From: Oligoflexia bacterium
Lineage (GTDB): Bacteria > Bdellovibrionota > UBA1018
Length of the DNA: 57,389 nt
Direction of reading: 5' to 3'
Assembly: GCA_903895855.1 (NCBI GenBank)
Contig: CAITVN010000182.1
Span: 1 to 57,389, forward strand
In this document: in pieces, positions 40,176 to 49,080 of the stretch
Numbering within the stretch: the first letter of the stretch is position 1
How the letters are laid out: the number at the start of each line of letters is the position of its first letter
Translations under genes and position numbers: made by a program
The notes under the pieces: generated by a model
Database searches by the model: none
The model's input: only the letters and a program-made list of their open reading frames with translations
What the model was told of the DNA's origin: nothing

Positions 40176-40958
40176 CTAATGTAATAGGTAATGAGGAATG
40201 GGTAATCCCCGTTCTCGTAATTCTTTTTCTAAAGAAGCCCAGCCCCCAGCGGTGCCGTAAGGCGGTTTCTCGGACTTCATGATTTCCCAGCCCTCGTGGA
40301 TTGCGACTGCTTCTAGGTCGGGGTGTGGGTGAACGGCCCAAACTAAACCTTTCGCAAGCTTCATCATGTCTTCGTCGAGGCGAGCGTTGCCGGCAGCAAA
40401 CTGTATCGGCCCCGTCCACAGCGAACGCACTTTTTCAGCTTTTCCGGGGCCTGCGCAACTGATGCCTGCGTGGCGACCGGTGAGTATTTTATCTGAGTTT
40501 TCTTCGAAATCCATTCCGACGATGCGTTCGACGGGTAGTCTCTTGAGTAATGGATACAAGAAGTCGGTGGGTGATCCAGTGACTACCCAGTTTTTGAACC
40601 CCTGCTCGGCAAGAAGTTTGAGAACATCGATGACTGGTTGTATCGAGTCGAGTTTCATGAATTCGTTCCAGTAGGTCTCGACATGGCGGGTGAGGTCTTT
40701 GCGAGTCATGCCTTGATAGAAACTCAAGAGGTAGCGACACCCCGCAGGTGCATCGGCGGCATAGATGCGTTTGTATTCGTCCCAGTTTTTTCCGGTCTGA
40801 ATTCGCCCAGTGCCTAACATCCAGATGGTGCAATCGTCAGCGATGTCGTTTTCCCAGAGTGTGCCGTCGGCGTCAAAAAGTGCGAGCTTTTGAGAGCTTG
40901 CTTGTAGGGTTTTACAAAGTGCCTGCGCTTTTTCGAAAACAGAGGTGCGTGAGTTCAT
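40176..40958 (-). CDS. HAD-superfamily phosphatase (subfamily IB-like)
   Basis: 260 residues. Motif I FDADGTLW (Asp about 24 and 26), motif II VVTGSPTDF, Lys in GKAEKV (motif III), and motif IV as GNARLDEDMM, with Asn in the usual first Asp position of GDxxxD. Cap domain of C1 type between motifs I and II. Resembles SerB/phosphorylcholine-type HAD-IB phosphatases; substrate unknown. Convergent with the histidine kinase gene. Confidence 0.82.
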   Translation of the reverse strand: MNSRTSVFEKAQALCKTLQASSQKLALFDADGTLWENDIADDCTIWMLGTGRIQTGKNWDEYKRIYAADAPAGCRYLLSFYQGMTRKDLTRHVETYWNEFMKLDSIQPVIDVLKLLAEQGFKNWVVTGSPTDFLYPLLKRLPVERIVGMDFEENSDKILTGRHAGISCAGPGKAEKVRSLWTGPIQFAAGNARLDEDMMKLAKGLVWAVHPHPDLEAVAIHEGWEIMKSEKPPYGTAGGWASLEKELRERGLPIPHYLLH

Positions 40959-41029
40959 GGGCTCAATCGTACCGCAGAAGTGAAAAGAAAGTCTACAGCT
41001 AGGTGTTGGCCTAGAGTTGTGAAAAATAT

Positions 41030-41869
41030 TTATTTAAGTTTGTCAGTCTTTTTTAAGAAAAAATCCTCGCTCCATAATTCTAAGGCTTCTTGTTTGTCAT
41101 GCCTGATGAAGTTTGAAACATCATTTTTAAGATCTCTCCAGTTGATGGACTTAATTTTTCTGGCCAACTCAGTTTTTAACCATGGTTTATTGATAGTAAC
41201 CGCTTTACCTTTCCAGGGTCCTTGTTGATCTAAGGCATGTTGAAGCATTTCAAGATTGGCAACAGTTCCGTGTCTTATGTGCCACAAATAGTCGTACCAA
41301 TCTCTGCCTTTTGTATAATTTCTGCACAATAAAGCATGGCACTTACCGGCTAAGAGTGATGGCTTGTCGTGGGTAATGACCATAAAATCAATCGGAAAAT
41401 CAACGTAATTAGATTCAGTACCCGCGCCATCTGGGGGATTAATGTCGATTTCAATTTTTATTTGAATTTTTTTTCTCAGATCTTGAAGGTGTTGCAGGTT
41501 GAGTAGTCTTTTGATGCTGTCGTCTTTTATAAACCTTGTTTTTATATTAGAATGAGCTTTTTCTTCACCTGATACCTCGATTTTGTAGCCATATTCGCTC
41601 ATCGTCGTGGCAATTTTGTCTAGGTAGTGACTCATTTCGAAATCAGGGTCGGGAGTTCTTAGGGCAAAATCAAGATCTTCAGAAAAGCGGTCAAGGCCGT
41701 GAATGATTCGCAGGCAGGTTCCTCCTTGAAATGCCGCTTTTTCAAACAGGCCCGCTTTTCCAAGTCCGTACAGAATGACTTCTTGAGTGATCTCTTTGAT
41801 GGCGTTTTCTTCATCTTCTTTGGTCTCGCAATTATAGGCTTTGAGCTTTTCTTGAATGACGTCGTTCAT
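41030..41869 (-). CDS. AbiEii-type nucleotidyltransferase toxin (module 2)
   Basis: 279 residues. Active-site signature FQGGTCLRIIHGLDRFSEDLDFALR (about 47-71), the equivalent of the first module at 1.65 kb; also KGRDWYDYLWH (about 190-200), typical for AbiEii. The last quarter differs from module 1. The ATG overlaps the antitoxin stop (4 bases, ATGA). AT-richer sequence than its neighbours suggests acquisition by transfer. Confidence 0.9.
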   Translation of the reverse strand: MNDVIQEKLKAYNCETKEDEENAIKEITQEVILYGLGKAGLFEKAAFQGGTCLRIIHGLDRFSEDLDFALRTPDPDFEMSHYLDKIATTMSEYGYKIEVSGEEKAHSNIKTRFIKDDSIKRLLNLQHLQDLRKKIQIKIEIDINPPDGAGTESNYVDFPIDFMVITHDKPSLLAGKCHALLCRNYTKGRDWYDYLWHIRHGTVANLEMLQHALDQQGPWKGKAVTINKPWLKTELARKIKSINWRDLKNDVSNFIRHDKQEALELWSEDFFLKKTDKLK

Positions 41870-42510
41870 TTGAAAGTTCTCATTAGGAGGGTGTAAAATT
41901 GGTAAACTGCTTTTTTCTTGTATGACTTCGCAAGTATTTCAAGTTCGAGGCTCGAATATTTTGCCACCTCAGTTTTGAGCAAATTTTGCTCAATTCGAAG
42001 GTCGCTCTGTAAGTCTTCGATTGAAGGATAATTTTTTCTACGCAGGTAGATAAGATCGAAAAGGGCTTTGATTGCGTTTGCAACGAGCGCGCCCCCCTCA
42101 TGGCTGTCGCTGGTAACCCCTATGAAAAAGGGCCTGCTAGGAATGTGGTCAAATGAAAAATCGCCCAACTCAGTTGTGAAAATTTTATTCTTTCTTTGAA
42201 TGCAGGCCGAGGTGGTTCTGTATACGGCCTCAGGAATGAGTCCATGAAAGGAGAGGGCTGACTCAAACGACACATAGCTGGGGTCATATAATTTGTTGGC
42301 AACTAGGAAATTTGAAAGAGGCCGTCGTCGCAAATTTTTTGAAAACAAATAGAGTCCGCGTTTTAGTTTTAGAATTTGTTTGCCGGTGAGTGATCTGGTT
42401 AACCCGCTGTGAATCGCGGCGTCAGTCTTGCAGTAAAATAGGGTCTTCAGGTCTTGCTGACTGAAAAGGTCTCGTTGGATCTCATTTCTGAGTTTGTATG
42501 CAAAGTTCAT
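41866..42510 (-). CDS. AbiEi-type antitoxin (module 2)
   Basis: 214 residues if the ATG at 42510 is used; a GTG at 42534 lies within the first arm-spacer of the dyad and is less likely. Winged-helix N-terminus (FSQQDLKTLFYCKTDAAIHSGLTRSLTGKQILKLKRGLYLFS), then YDPSYVSFESALSFHGLIPEAVYRTTSAC, the AbiEi signature shared with module 1. Dyads at 42521-42551 and 42574-42604 are good binding-site candidates. Confidence 0.85.
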   Translation of the reverse strand: MNFAYKLRNEIQRDLFSQQDLKTLFYCKTDAAIHSGLTRSLTGKQILKLKRGLYLFSKNLRRRPLSNFLVANKLYDPSYVSFESALSFHGLIPEAVYRTTSACIQRKNKIFTTELGDFSFDHIPSRPFFIGVTSDSHEGGALVANAIKALFDLIYLRRKNYPSIEDLQSDLRIEQNLLKTEVAKYSSLELEILAKSYKKKAVYQFYTLLMRTFK

Positions 42511-42520
42511 GGTTATGATC

Positions 42521-42551
42521 CTAGAAACAATCACTATTAGGTTGTTTCTAG
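42521..42551 (-). promoter_or_regulatory. Operator dyad of AbiE module 2, proximal
   Basis: CTAGAAACAA (42521-42530) and TTGTTTCTAG (42542-42551), perfect 10-bp arms, 11-base spacer, directly upstream of the AbiEi ATG. Arm sequence is unrelated to the module 1 operator, as expected for separate autoregulated pairs. Confidence 0.65.
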
Positions 42552-42573
42552 AGTGATTATACTCTTATTTGAT

Positions 42574-42604
42574 CCATATACAATCACAAAGTGATAGTAT
42601 ATGG
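42574..42604. promoter_or_regulatory. Second dyad upstream of AbiE module 2
   Basis: CCATATACAATCAC (42574-42587) against GTGATAGTATATGG (42591-42604): 13 of 14 positions pair, 3-base loop. No T-run on either strand. Could be a second operator or a strong hairpin ending the chemoreceptor operon region. Confidence 0.55.
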
Positions 42605-42681
42605 AGTGAATTTAAAATGGAGCGTAAAGTTAGCGGGTTGGCATCAGGTGCGCCCTTACTGGGGCTTGCGAGTTGTGGCAG

Positions 42682-44637
42682 TTAGGAGCGCTCGCTCTTC
42701 GAATAGGCAGCGTATTTTTTATCGAGTCCTAAAATATGTCGCATGAGCCAGTCATTTAGGAAAGCCATGAGTTCTAACCCATCAAAACTGCCCGTTCCTA
42801 ACTTTTCGTTAAAATTGGTAACCTGTTGGAGAAGTTTTTCGTGAATGGCTTTGTGCACACTAAAATCGGGATAGTGAATTGTCTGCATGTACCGTTCTTC
42901 GTTAGAAAAGTGCTTAACCGTGAATTCAGCCAGGCTTGTAAACGACGCTTTCAATTCAGGTGACTTCGATGTCACACCGGCTGTTTCTAAGACCTCCGCC
43001 AAGTGATTCATTTTATCGACAAGTACTTGGTGCTCGGAGTCCATCGCTGCCACGCCAAGCATAAAGTCTTTACTTAAATTAAATTTTGCGACTGAGACCT
43101 TGCCTTCGACTGCCAGCCGCAAATTACCAGAAGCCTGCTGTAGAACTTGCGTTTTCCCCGCCAGTAGTTCGGCAGCCTCTGCACAGTCGCCAGAAACTCC
43201 TTGCGTCACTTGAGCGTTGTGGCTGATCTGGTGTAAGGCGTTTGATATTTCGGTGACTCCAGTGGTCTGCTCTTGGCTTGCAGTTGCAATGCTCGCAACG
43301 CTTTGTGTGACCTCTTCTGATGAGGCGACAATTTCAGCCAAAACCTTTTCGCATTCCCGAGCAACCTCAATGCCGCGATTAACTGTGCTTTTCGCTGAGG
43401 CAACTTTTGCCTCGACACTCGAGCGAGTCTCATTAACAATCGCATCTACTTTACTGATACTGCCTTCGAGCATGCTCGATATTTCTTGGGCGGCGGTGCC
43501 ACTCATTTGAGCCAAGTTGCCAACTTCTTCGGCGACGACGGCGAATCCTTTTCCTTGTTCACCGGCGCGAGCGGCTTCGACAGACGCATTAAACGACAAA
43601 AGCTTTGTTTGGAAAACAATGTCGTTAATGACTTTAGTTTTTGCGCCAATTTCTTGAATGACCCGGACAATTTCTTTGAATTTTTCATTACCAGCATTCA
43701 CAGTATTGACCACTTCTTCGTTTTTCTTATGTATTTCACTCATTGACGTTAGCATTTGGGTGACGGCTTCTTTACCTCGTTCAGCAGCGTCACGCGATTG
43801 GTGTGATGCGCGCTCAGATTGCGCTGCGCCCTCAGAAGACTTTAGGGCCATGGCTGAAATTTCGTCGATCGCAGCCGCCGTTTCAGATAGCCCTGCTGTT
43901 TGCTTGCTAGTGGCTGAAGTTAAGCTTTGAGCAATGCCAAACATCACGCCTACTGAGCCTCGTACCTCTTGCACAGTCTCGATCAAAGTCTCGGTTACGA
44001 GGTTGATCTTTTTGACTCGAGCGAAGAGAAGAAGCAACATCACTGATGTAATCAAAAGTGCGAAAAAAACCACCGCAATCGACAAAAATCTCATTTGTTT
44101 GATCGCCGAATTGAACTCAGCATGGGTTATTGAATTTGAGTTCTCTATTTCAGTGGCGAATTTTTCCATTTTCTTTCCAAGTGAATCAGAAAGGTCATCG
44201 AGACCCGTATCTTTGCGCTTCATGATGAGGTCGCCTGCTGTCTTGCCTTTTTCAGTGTAGGCTTTGTACATTTCCATACCGACATTATACAATTGAATGC
44301 CGTCGGCCAGCTGCGAGTTCAGTTGCGATTTTGATTCAGGCAGTCTTTTTTCAAGTAGTTCGATGCTTTTTTTAAACTCAGCCGCACTTTCTTCTGCTTC
44401 TTTAAGCGCATCTTTCTCTCCGGTCAGTGACGCGTCAGTTAGAAACTGCTGAATCTGTGAAACCGCGAATTTAACGCGAAGGGCTTCTTTGACTGCTGAT
44501 TCAGTAAGGGTGGTCTTCTCGGTAGCGTTTTCAACTTGGCCAATGCCATTTGTGAGAACCGCTAAGATGCCAAAAAGGTTCAGGGCAATGGCAATGGCGG
44601 CAATTGAAAAAATAAAACCAATGGATTTGTTCTTCAT
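42682..44637 (-). CDS. Chemoreceptor (MCP) fused to a C-terminal haemerythrin domain
   Basis: 651 residues from ATG 44637 (MKNKSIGF); 19 codons further upstream are open but give a poor start. TM1 about 7-28, helical periplasmic domain about 30-182, TM2 about 185-207. No clear HAMP domain. The signalling hairpin (about 250-500) includes [23 protein letters not shown]. Residues 525-645 are bacteriohaemerythrin with all seven ligands: [32 protein letters not shown]. Likely an oxygen/redox-sensing receptor that speaks to CheA/CheW, as DcrH-type receptors do. No methylesterase tether pentapeptide is seen. Confidence 0.93.
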   Translation of the reverse strand: MKNKSIGFIFSIAAIAIALNLFGILAVLTNGIGQVENATEKTTLTESAVKEALRVKFAVSQIQQFLTDASLTGEKDALKEAEESAAEFKKSIELLEKRLPESKSQLNSQLADGIQLYNVGMEMYKAYTEKGKTAGDLIMKRKDTGLDDLSDSLGKKMEKFATEIENSNSITHAEFNSAIKQMRFLSIAVVFFALLITSVMLLLLFARVKKINLVTETLIETVQEVRGSVGVMFGIAQSLTSATSKQTAGLSETAAAIDEISAMALKSSEGAAQSERASHQSRDAAERGKEAVTQMLTSMSEIHKKNEEVVNTVNAGNEKFKEIVRVIQEIGAKTKVINDIVFQTKLLSFNASVEAARAGEQGKGFAVVAEEVGNLAQMSGTAAQEISSMLEGSISKVDAIVNETRSSVEAKVASAKSTVNRGIEVARECEKVLAEIVASSEEVTQSVASIATASQEQTTGVTEISNALHQISHNAQVTQGVSGDCAEAAELLAGKTQVLQQASGNLRLAVEGKVSVAKFNLSKDFMLGVAAMDSEHQVLVDKMNHLAEVLETAGVTSKSPELKASFTSLAEFTVKHFSNEERYMQTIHYPDFSVHKAIHEKLLQQVTNFNEKLGTGSFDGLELMAFLNDWLMRHILGLDKKYAAYSKSERS

Positions 44638-44844
44638 ATAAATGGGTCCCCGAAAAAAAATTAAATAAATCTGTACCATTAAAAATAACCGCATTCGATG
44701 GCTAAAAAAAGCGAAAAGAAGTGATTCTAGTCATTCAATTGTTGGCCCAGTCGTAAACCATGACTGTCTTTGTGTTCTTTAATTCTGTCAGGTTTTTGTC
44801 ACAGCTCATTGAGGTTCTGAGTCTGATGAGGTACTCTGAAATCG

Positions 44845-45069
44845 ATGACCAACCAGCCCAACAACCCACTTCACGGCGTTACCCTCGAAGTACTCTTGAC
44901 GAAACTGGTCGACGAGTACGGTTTTGAAAAATTGGCAAAGATGGTTGAAATTCGGTGTTTCACCCATGACCCCAGTATCAAGTCGAGCCTTAATTTTTTG
45001 AGGCAGACGCCTTGGGCTAGGCAGAAAGTAGAAAATCTCTACTTAGATCTGGTTGATCCCAGATTTTGA
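44845..45069 (+). CDS. VF530-family small DNA-binding protein
   Basis: 74 residues matching the VF530/DUF2132 family over the full length: [53 protein letters not shown] double-helix-motif DNA-binding protein with unknown targets. Its own promoter region (44700-44844) shows no decisive motif. Confidence 0.9.
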   Translation: MTNQPNNPLHGVTLEVLLTKLVDEYGFEKLAKMVEIRCFTHDPSIKSSLNFLRQTPWARQKVENLYLDLVDPRF

Positions 45070-45157
45070 TCAAAGTTTTGATTGAAATTTTCGATTTGGG
45101 TTAGAAAACGGGCACGACTTTCGTCGATTTTTGGTTAATTTGTGCTAGAGTCTTGAA

Positions 45158-45937
45158 ATGGTAACTATCAAATCGACTCGTGAAATCGAAGCAATGAGAA
45201 AAGCTGGGGCACTCGCTGCTCAGTGCCTTACCGAGATGTTGAAGTTAGTAAAAGTAGGCGTTTCGCCTCTTGAAATTGATCGCGCTTGCAGCGAATGGAC
45301 GCTCGCAAAGGGGGCCGTCCCGGCGCCGCTCAATTATCACGGATTTCCGGGAAACCTTTGTATCTCGGTCAATGATGTCGTTTGCCACGGAATTCCTGAT
45401 AAGCGAGCGTTTAAAAAAGGTGATCTGGTGAATCTCGATGTGACTCCGATTCTTGATGGGTTTCATGGTGACACGAATGCTACCGTTGTGGTCGGTGCCG
45501 CTAATGAGTCAGAGGTTGACCCCAAGGTGCAACGATTGATTGAAACAGCCCGGTTATCGATGTGGGAAGGCATTCGTCAAGTGCGCCCAGGGGCAACGGT
45601 AGGAGACATTGGGCATGCGATTCAAACTTATGTTGAGAATGTCGGTTTCTCTGTTGTCGCAGAGTATTGTGGGCACGGCATTGGCCGTGGATTTCATGAA
45701 GACCCGATTGTGCCGCACATTGGTCGGCGGGGGCAGGGAATGAAACTTCGAGAAGGAATGACGTTCACCGTTGAACCCATGGTGAACATGGGAAAACGCG
45801 AAATTTTTGTCGAAAAAGACAAGTGGACCGTACGCACCCAAGATGGTTCGCTTTCGGCGCAGTTTGAGCACACCATCTTGGTGACTTCGAGCGGTTTTGA
45901 GGTCTTGACCGCCCGAGAAGGCGAGCCCCGCGGCTAG
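45158..45937 (+). CDS. map: Methionine aminopeptidase, type I
   Basis: 259 residues, standard length. Metal ligands in order: LDVTPILDGFHGDTN (two Asp), GHGIGRGFHEDP (His), FTVEPMV (Glu), QFEHTILV (Glu). NYHGFPGNLCISVNDVVCHGIP is the substrate-binding region. Removes N-terminal Met from nascent proteins. Overlaps the convergent DUF2461 gene by 4 bases at its 3' end. No N-terminal SEC-C zinc extension. Confidence 0.96.
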   Translation: MVTIKSTREIEAMRKAGALAAQCLTEMLKLVKVGVSPLEIDRACSEWTLAKGAVPAPLNYHGFPGNLCISVNDVVCHGIPDKRAFKKGDLVNLDVTPILDGFHGDTNATVVVGAANESEVDPKVQRLIETARLSMWEGIRQVRPGATVGDIGHAIQTYVENVGFSVVAEYCGHGIGRGFHEDPIVPHIGRRGQGMKLREGMTFTVEPMVNMGKREIFVEKDKWTVRTQDGSLSAQFEHTILVTSSGFEVLTAREGEPRG

Positions 45938-46815
45938 AAGTCGTGTTGGGGTAGATCGTGCTTTGTCGCTTCTAATCGGTCATCGAGTTCGCTTTTGGTT
46001 TTAGAGGTGCGGCGTGAAACTGAAGACTTTGAAAAATTCAGGGGCAGCGCTTTGTTATCGATTGCGAGATCGAGAAGCGCATTCAAACGCAAAATCTGCC
46101 GCCAGTCACGTTCGACAAGGCTCGCGAATTTCGGTGATTCAAACTCTTTCATTGAGTACGATCGCCAAACGTAGAAGGCTTGAAGTTTGATCCACTCGAT
46201 TCGGGGGTGATTGGCGTCAAAACCACGAGGAATTCGCGTTGAGATTTTCTCATCGGCAAAGCCGCCTTTAAAACAAGTTGAAAAAGCTTTTGACTCGAAT
46301 AAGCGACTAAACTCTGCAGCGAGAGCTGGATTTTCAGCTAATGCGTGTCTCATCGCTTTTGTTTGCCGTGAAGAAGGCATGTAAAGGCCTCCAGCGACTA
46401 GCACGCTATCGTCTTTGTCTTCGGGGTTCATGAGAAAAAATAGGTTAGGATTGTGCTCAAAGCGAGATTCGTGAGGACGAGAGGCCGAGTAGGTCATCCA
46501 GTTACGATACAGTGACGTGCCTCGTTCGCTCACGCGGTTTGCGGGGCGTTTGAGGCGGCCAATGCCCTTAATGGGAAAATGATAAAACGGAGCTTCTGCG
46601 CCGAGGCTATCTTTGAGTGTCTGGGTCAAATGCCTGAGGGGGGCTAAAAGAAGAGTCTCGTAATCGGCGCGATGGTTCTCTAGCCAGTTTGGATTTTTTT
46701 GGCGACCTGCTTTCTCGAGGAAAACGAGGGTTTTTTTCGAAAATCCGCTAGAATTCTGGCTGGGTAGCTGGGGTTTTGTCGACGTCTTCTTCATAGCCGT
46801 CATCAAATGCCGCAA
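45934..46815 (-). CDS. DUF2461 (TIGR02453) protein
   Basis: 293 residues. The family pattern is clear: FSKKTLVFLEKAGRQKNPNWLENHRADYETLLLAPLRHL near the start (F-L-x-x-L-x-x-N-N-x-x-x-W-F-x-x-N-k-x-x-Y-e), then FRNWM-like YRNWMTYSASR, and GGLYMPSS. Function unknown. Convergent with map, 4-base overlap. The first 30 residues (polar, Ser/Thr/Lys) may be a poorly defined start. Confidence 0.82.
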   Translation of the reverse strand: MRHLMTAMKKTSTKPQLPSQNSSGFSKKTLVFLEKAGRQKNPNWLENHRADYETLLLAPLRHLTQTLKDSLGAEAPFYHFPIKGIGRLKRPANRVSERGTSLYRNWMTYSASRPHESRFEHNPNLFFLMNPEDKDDSVLVAGGLYMPSSRQTKAMRHALAENPALAAEFSRLFESKAFSTCFKGGFADEKISTRIPRGFDANHPRIEWIKLQAFYVWRSYSMKEFESPKFASLVERDWRQILRLNALLDLAIDNKALPLNFSKSSVSRRTSKTKSELDDRLEATKHDLPQHDF

Positions 46816-46867
46816 GTTGGGTTGAAAAGCAATGGGTTCGCAGCTATCTCAGATCTTGGCAATCAAC

Positions 46868-47446
46868 TCATTCGCTGACACGAACCAGGGTAATGCTCTC
46901 AACTGTGCATTCGTAGTTTTTGTGGTTTACTGTTTGATAGATCAATCCCGTAGCCTTTTCATTTCTGGCGAGTTCTTCTTGACACGTTGATTCGAAGAAA
47001 TGAGATTCGCCAGCTGCGCTCATGAATTCAAATTTTGGGTGAGTGACTGTTACAGTTGTAGTGCAGGTGTATTCGAACTGAGGGCTGTAAGAGTGGTGTT
47101 TGGCTCCGCCGATCCGCACAGCTCTAAAATGGCTTGAACTGTCTCTTGAAAATTTCAGGCCGTCATCAAGCTCAAGGTCGCTTGGAGCTGAAAGCCCAAG
47201 TTGTGAGGCGACTAGTTTGGTTTTGCTCTCGAACCTGTCTGCTAGACTGTTGCACTGCGCTTCGAAATCGAGATTACCTTCTTCAGAAAAACCGGCTGCT
47301 TGAAGTGTTTTCAGACTCACCGCTATTTGTTTTGAAAATTTTTGATCGCTCGCTAATACAGTGTCGGCCGTGAGGCTTCCGAGGCAAAGTGTTGCCAGTG
47401 TGATTAGCGATAATTGAATCAGGCCGGCTTTAGTATTTGTCTTCAT
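46868..47446 (-). CDS. Secreted protein of unknown function
   Basis: 192 residues, signal peptide about 1-31 (LITLATLCLGSLTADTVLA). Four Cys (CNSLADRF, YTCTTTVTV, STCQEEL, YECTVES) suggest disulfides. No family recognised. Reverse orientation to the neighbouring oxidase, alone. Confidence 0.7.
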   Translation of the reverse strand: MKTNTKAGLIQLSLITLATLCLGSLTADTVLASDQKFSKQIAVSLKTLQAAGFSEEGNLDFEAQCNSLADRFESKTKLVASQLGLSAPSDLELDDGLKFSRDSSSHFRAVRIGGAKHHSYSPQFEYTCTTTVTVTHPKFEFMSAAGESHFFESTCQEELARNEKATGLIYQTVNHKNYECTVESITLVRVSE

Positions 47447-47553
47447 AAGTTTAAGGTGCTCCGTTATGAATTAAATTACACTTTAACTATTGATTAATTG
47501 TATTAGAAAAAAAGGGCTTGAAGATTCGGTAAAAACAGTGCCATTGTGAGTAA

Positions 47554-48957
47554 ATGAATCGACTAACCGATAGTTTCTTAAAGACAATAAAGACAGAGTT
47601 TGTGGCTGATTTTATCAGTCAAGAACCCGGTGATTTAGAGGCTTTTGGCCGTGACTGGACAAAAGTCGTCGCGCCTTGCCCATCTGCCATTGTGTTTCCA
47701 CGTACAACCGATGAGGTGTCACGCTTTCTTAAACTCTGTTCGACCGAGAAAGTTGCCGTGGTGCCTTCTGGTGGGCGAACGGGCCTTGCGGGTGGTGCGG
47801 TAGCTGCAAACGGTGAGGTGGTTTTGAGTTTGGTTCGAATGACAAAAATGGGTGAGGTCGATGCCCTCGCTCAAACGGTTCGCGTGCAAGCGGGGGCGGT
47901 GACCGAGGCAGTGCACCGACATTGCGAAGAAAAGGGTTTAACTTGGCCGATTGATTTTGCCTCTAAGGGGTCGTCTCAAGTCGGTGGTAATATTTCAACT
48001 AATGCTGGCGGTGTGAAGGTCATACACTATGGAATGACCCGAAATTGGGTTCTCGGTTTGCAGGTTGTTACCATGGATGGCACTGTTTTAGAGTTAAACG
48101 GTGCGCTTGAAAAAAATAACACAGGTATGGATCTCAGACAGATGTTCATCGGTACCGAGGGCACTTTAGGGGTAATTACCGAAGCGACCTTGAAATTGGT
48201 GCGGGTGCCTAGAGAACTCAATGTGTTCTTTTTTGCTCTTACTGATATTGCGGCCGTATTTCGACTTTTTTTAGAAGCCCGTCAGGCGCCCTTTACTCTC
48301 ATGGCTTTTGAGACGTTGACGCACAATTGTTTAGAAATCGTGTGCGACCACTTGAAGTTAAAAAAACCTTTTGACTCGAACTCGGGCGCCTATGCCTTAG
48401 TTGAGTTTGAGCGTCCGGTCTCTGATTCGGGTCGAGAAGACCTCGATCGGTGGCTCGAATCACTATTTGAAAAGCAACTGGTGACAGACGGTGTGTTAGC
48501 TCAGTCAAAGCGTGAAGCCCGTGAGTTGTGGAGTCTTCGTGAGATGATCGGTGAGGCCCTTTTTACAGCGGGTCTCGTGCACAAAAACGACATTGCGCTA
48601 CCCATCGCCGAATTAAAAAAGTTTATCGATGAAATGTATCAAATGTACTCGCAGCAGTACTCGACTATGGAAGTGTATCTATTTGGCCACCTCGGTGACG
48701 GCAATTTGCATGTCAACACGATGAAGCCAGATTCAATGGATCAGGTTGAATTTTTAAGACAGGCCAAGAAAGTTGATCACGACTTGTTTACTTTGGTGAA
48801 GAAATTTAACGGCAGTGTCTCAGCAGAGCATGGCATTGGCCTACTCAAGAAAGACGCGTTGGCTTTCTCGCGAACGCCCCAGGAAATTGAAATTTTTAGG
48901 CAATTTAAACACATCTTTGATCCACAAGGGTTGCTCAACCCCGGGAAAATTGTGTAA
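47554..48957 (+). CDS. FAD-linked oxidase, GlcD/D-2-hydroxyacid dehydrogenase type
   Basis: 467 residues. VAVVPSGGRTGLAGGAVA (FAD PP-loop, about 68-85), GGNISTNAGGVKVIHYGMTRNWVLGLQVV (about 145-173), IGTEGTLGVITEATLKL (about 198-214), and the C-terminal FAD-oxidase domain with FGHLGDGNLHVN (about 383) and SAEHGIGLLKK (about 428). Oxidises D-2-hydroxyacids such as D-lactate, glycolate or 2-hydroxyglutarate to 2-oxoacids; substrate not deducible. Monocistronic. ATG 47554 follows a weak leader. Confidence 0.92.
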   Translation: MNRLTDSFLKTIKTEFVADFISQEPGDLEAFGRDWTKVVAPCPSAIVFPRTTDEVSRFLKLCSTEKVAVVPSGGRTGLAGGAVAANGEVVLSLVRMTKMGEVDALAQTVRVQAGAVTEAVHRHCEEKGLTWPIDFASKGSSQVGGNISTNAGGVKVIHYGMTRNWVLGLQVVTMDGTVLELNGALEKNNTGMDLRQMFIGTEGTLGVITEATLKLVRVPRELNVFFFALTDIAAVFRLFLEARQAPFTLMAFETLTHNCLEIVCDHLKLKKPFDSNSGAYALVEFERPVSDSGREDLDRWLESLFEKQLVTDGVLAQSKREARELWSLREMIGEALFTAGLVHKNDIALPIAELKKFIDEMYQMYSQQYSTMEVYLFGHLGDGNLHVNTMKPDSMDQVEFLRQAKKVDHDLFTLVKKFNGSVSAEHGIGLLKKDALAFSRTPQEIEIFRQFKHIFDPQGLLNPGKIV

Positions 48958-49080
48958 GTGAGGCCGCTGTATTCTTGTGATGGGCATGATCACCCGGATG
49001 GGTACCAGTTGATAAACACTCAAAAAAGAGTAGTTAATTTGCGCGTTGACTCAATGCGTTATAACTGATAATGACAGGCG

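Noticed and set aside
40176..40958. HAD gene as inactive because motif IV begins G-N in place of G-D
   Set aside because: The second acidic residues of the motif (LDED) are kept and other motifs are complete, so inactivity is not supported.
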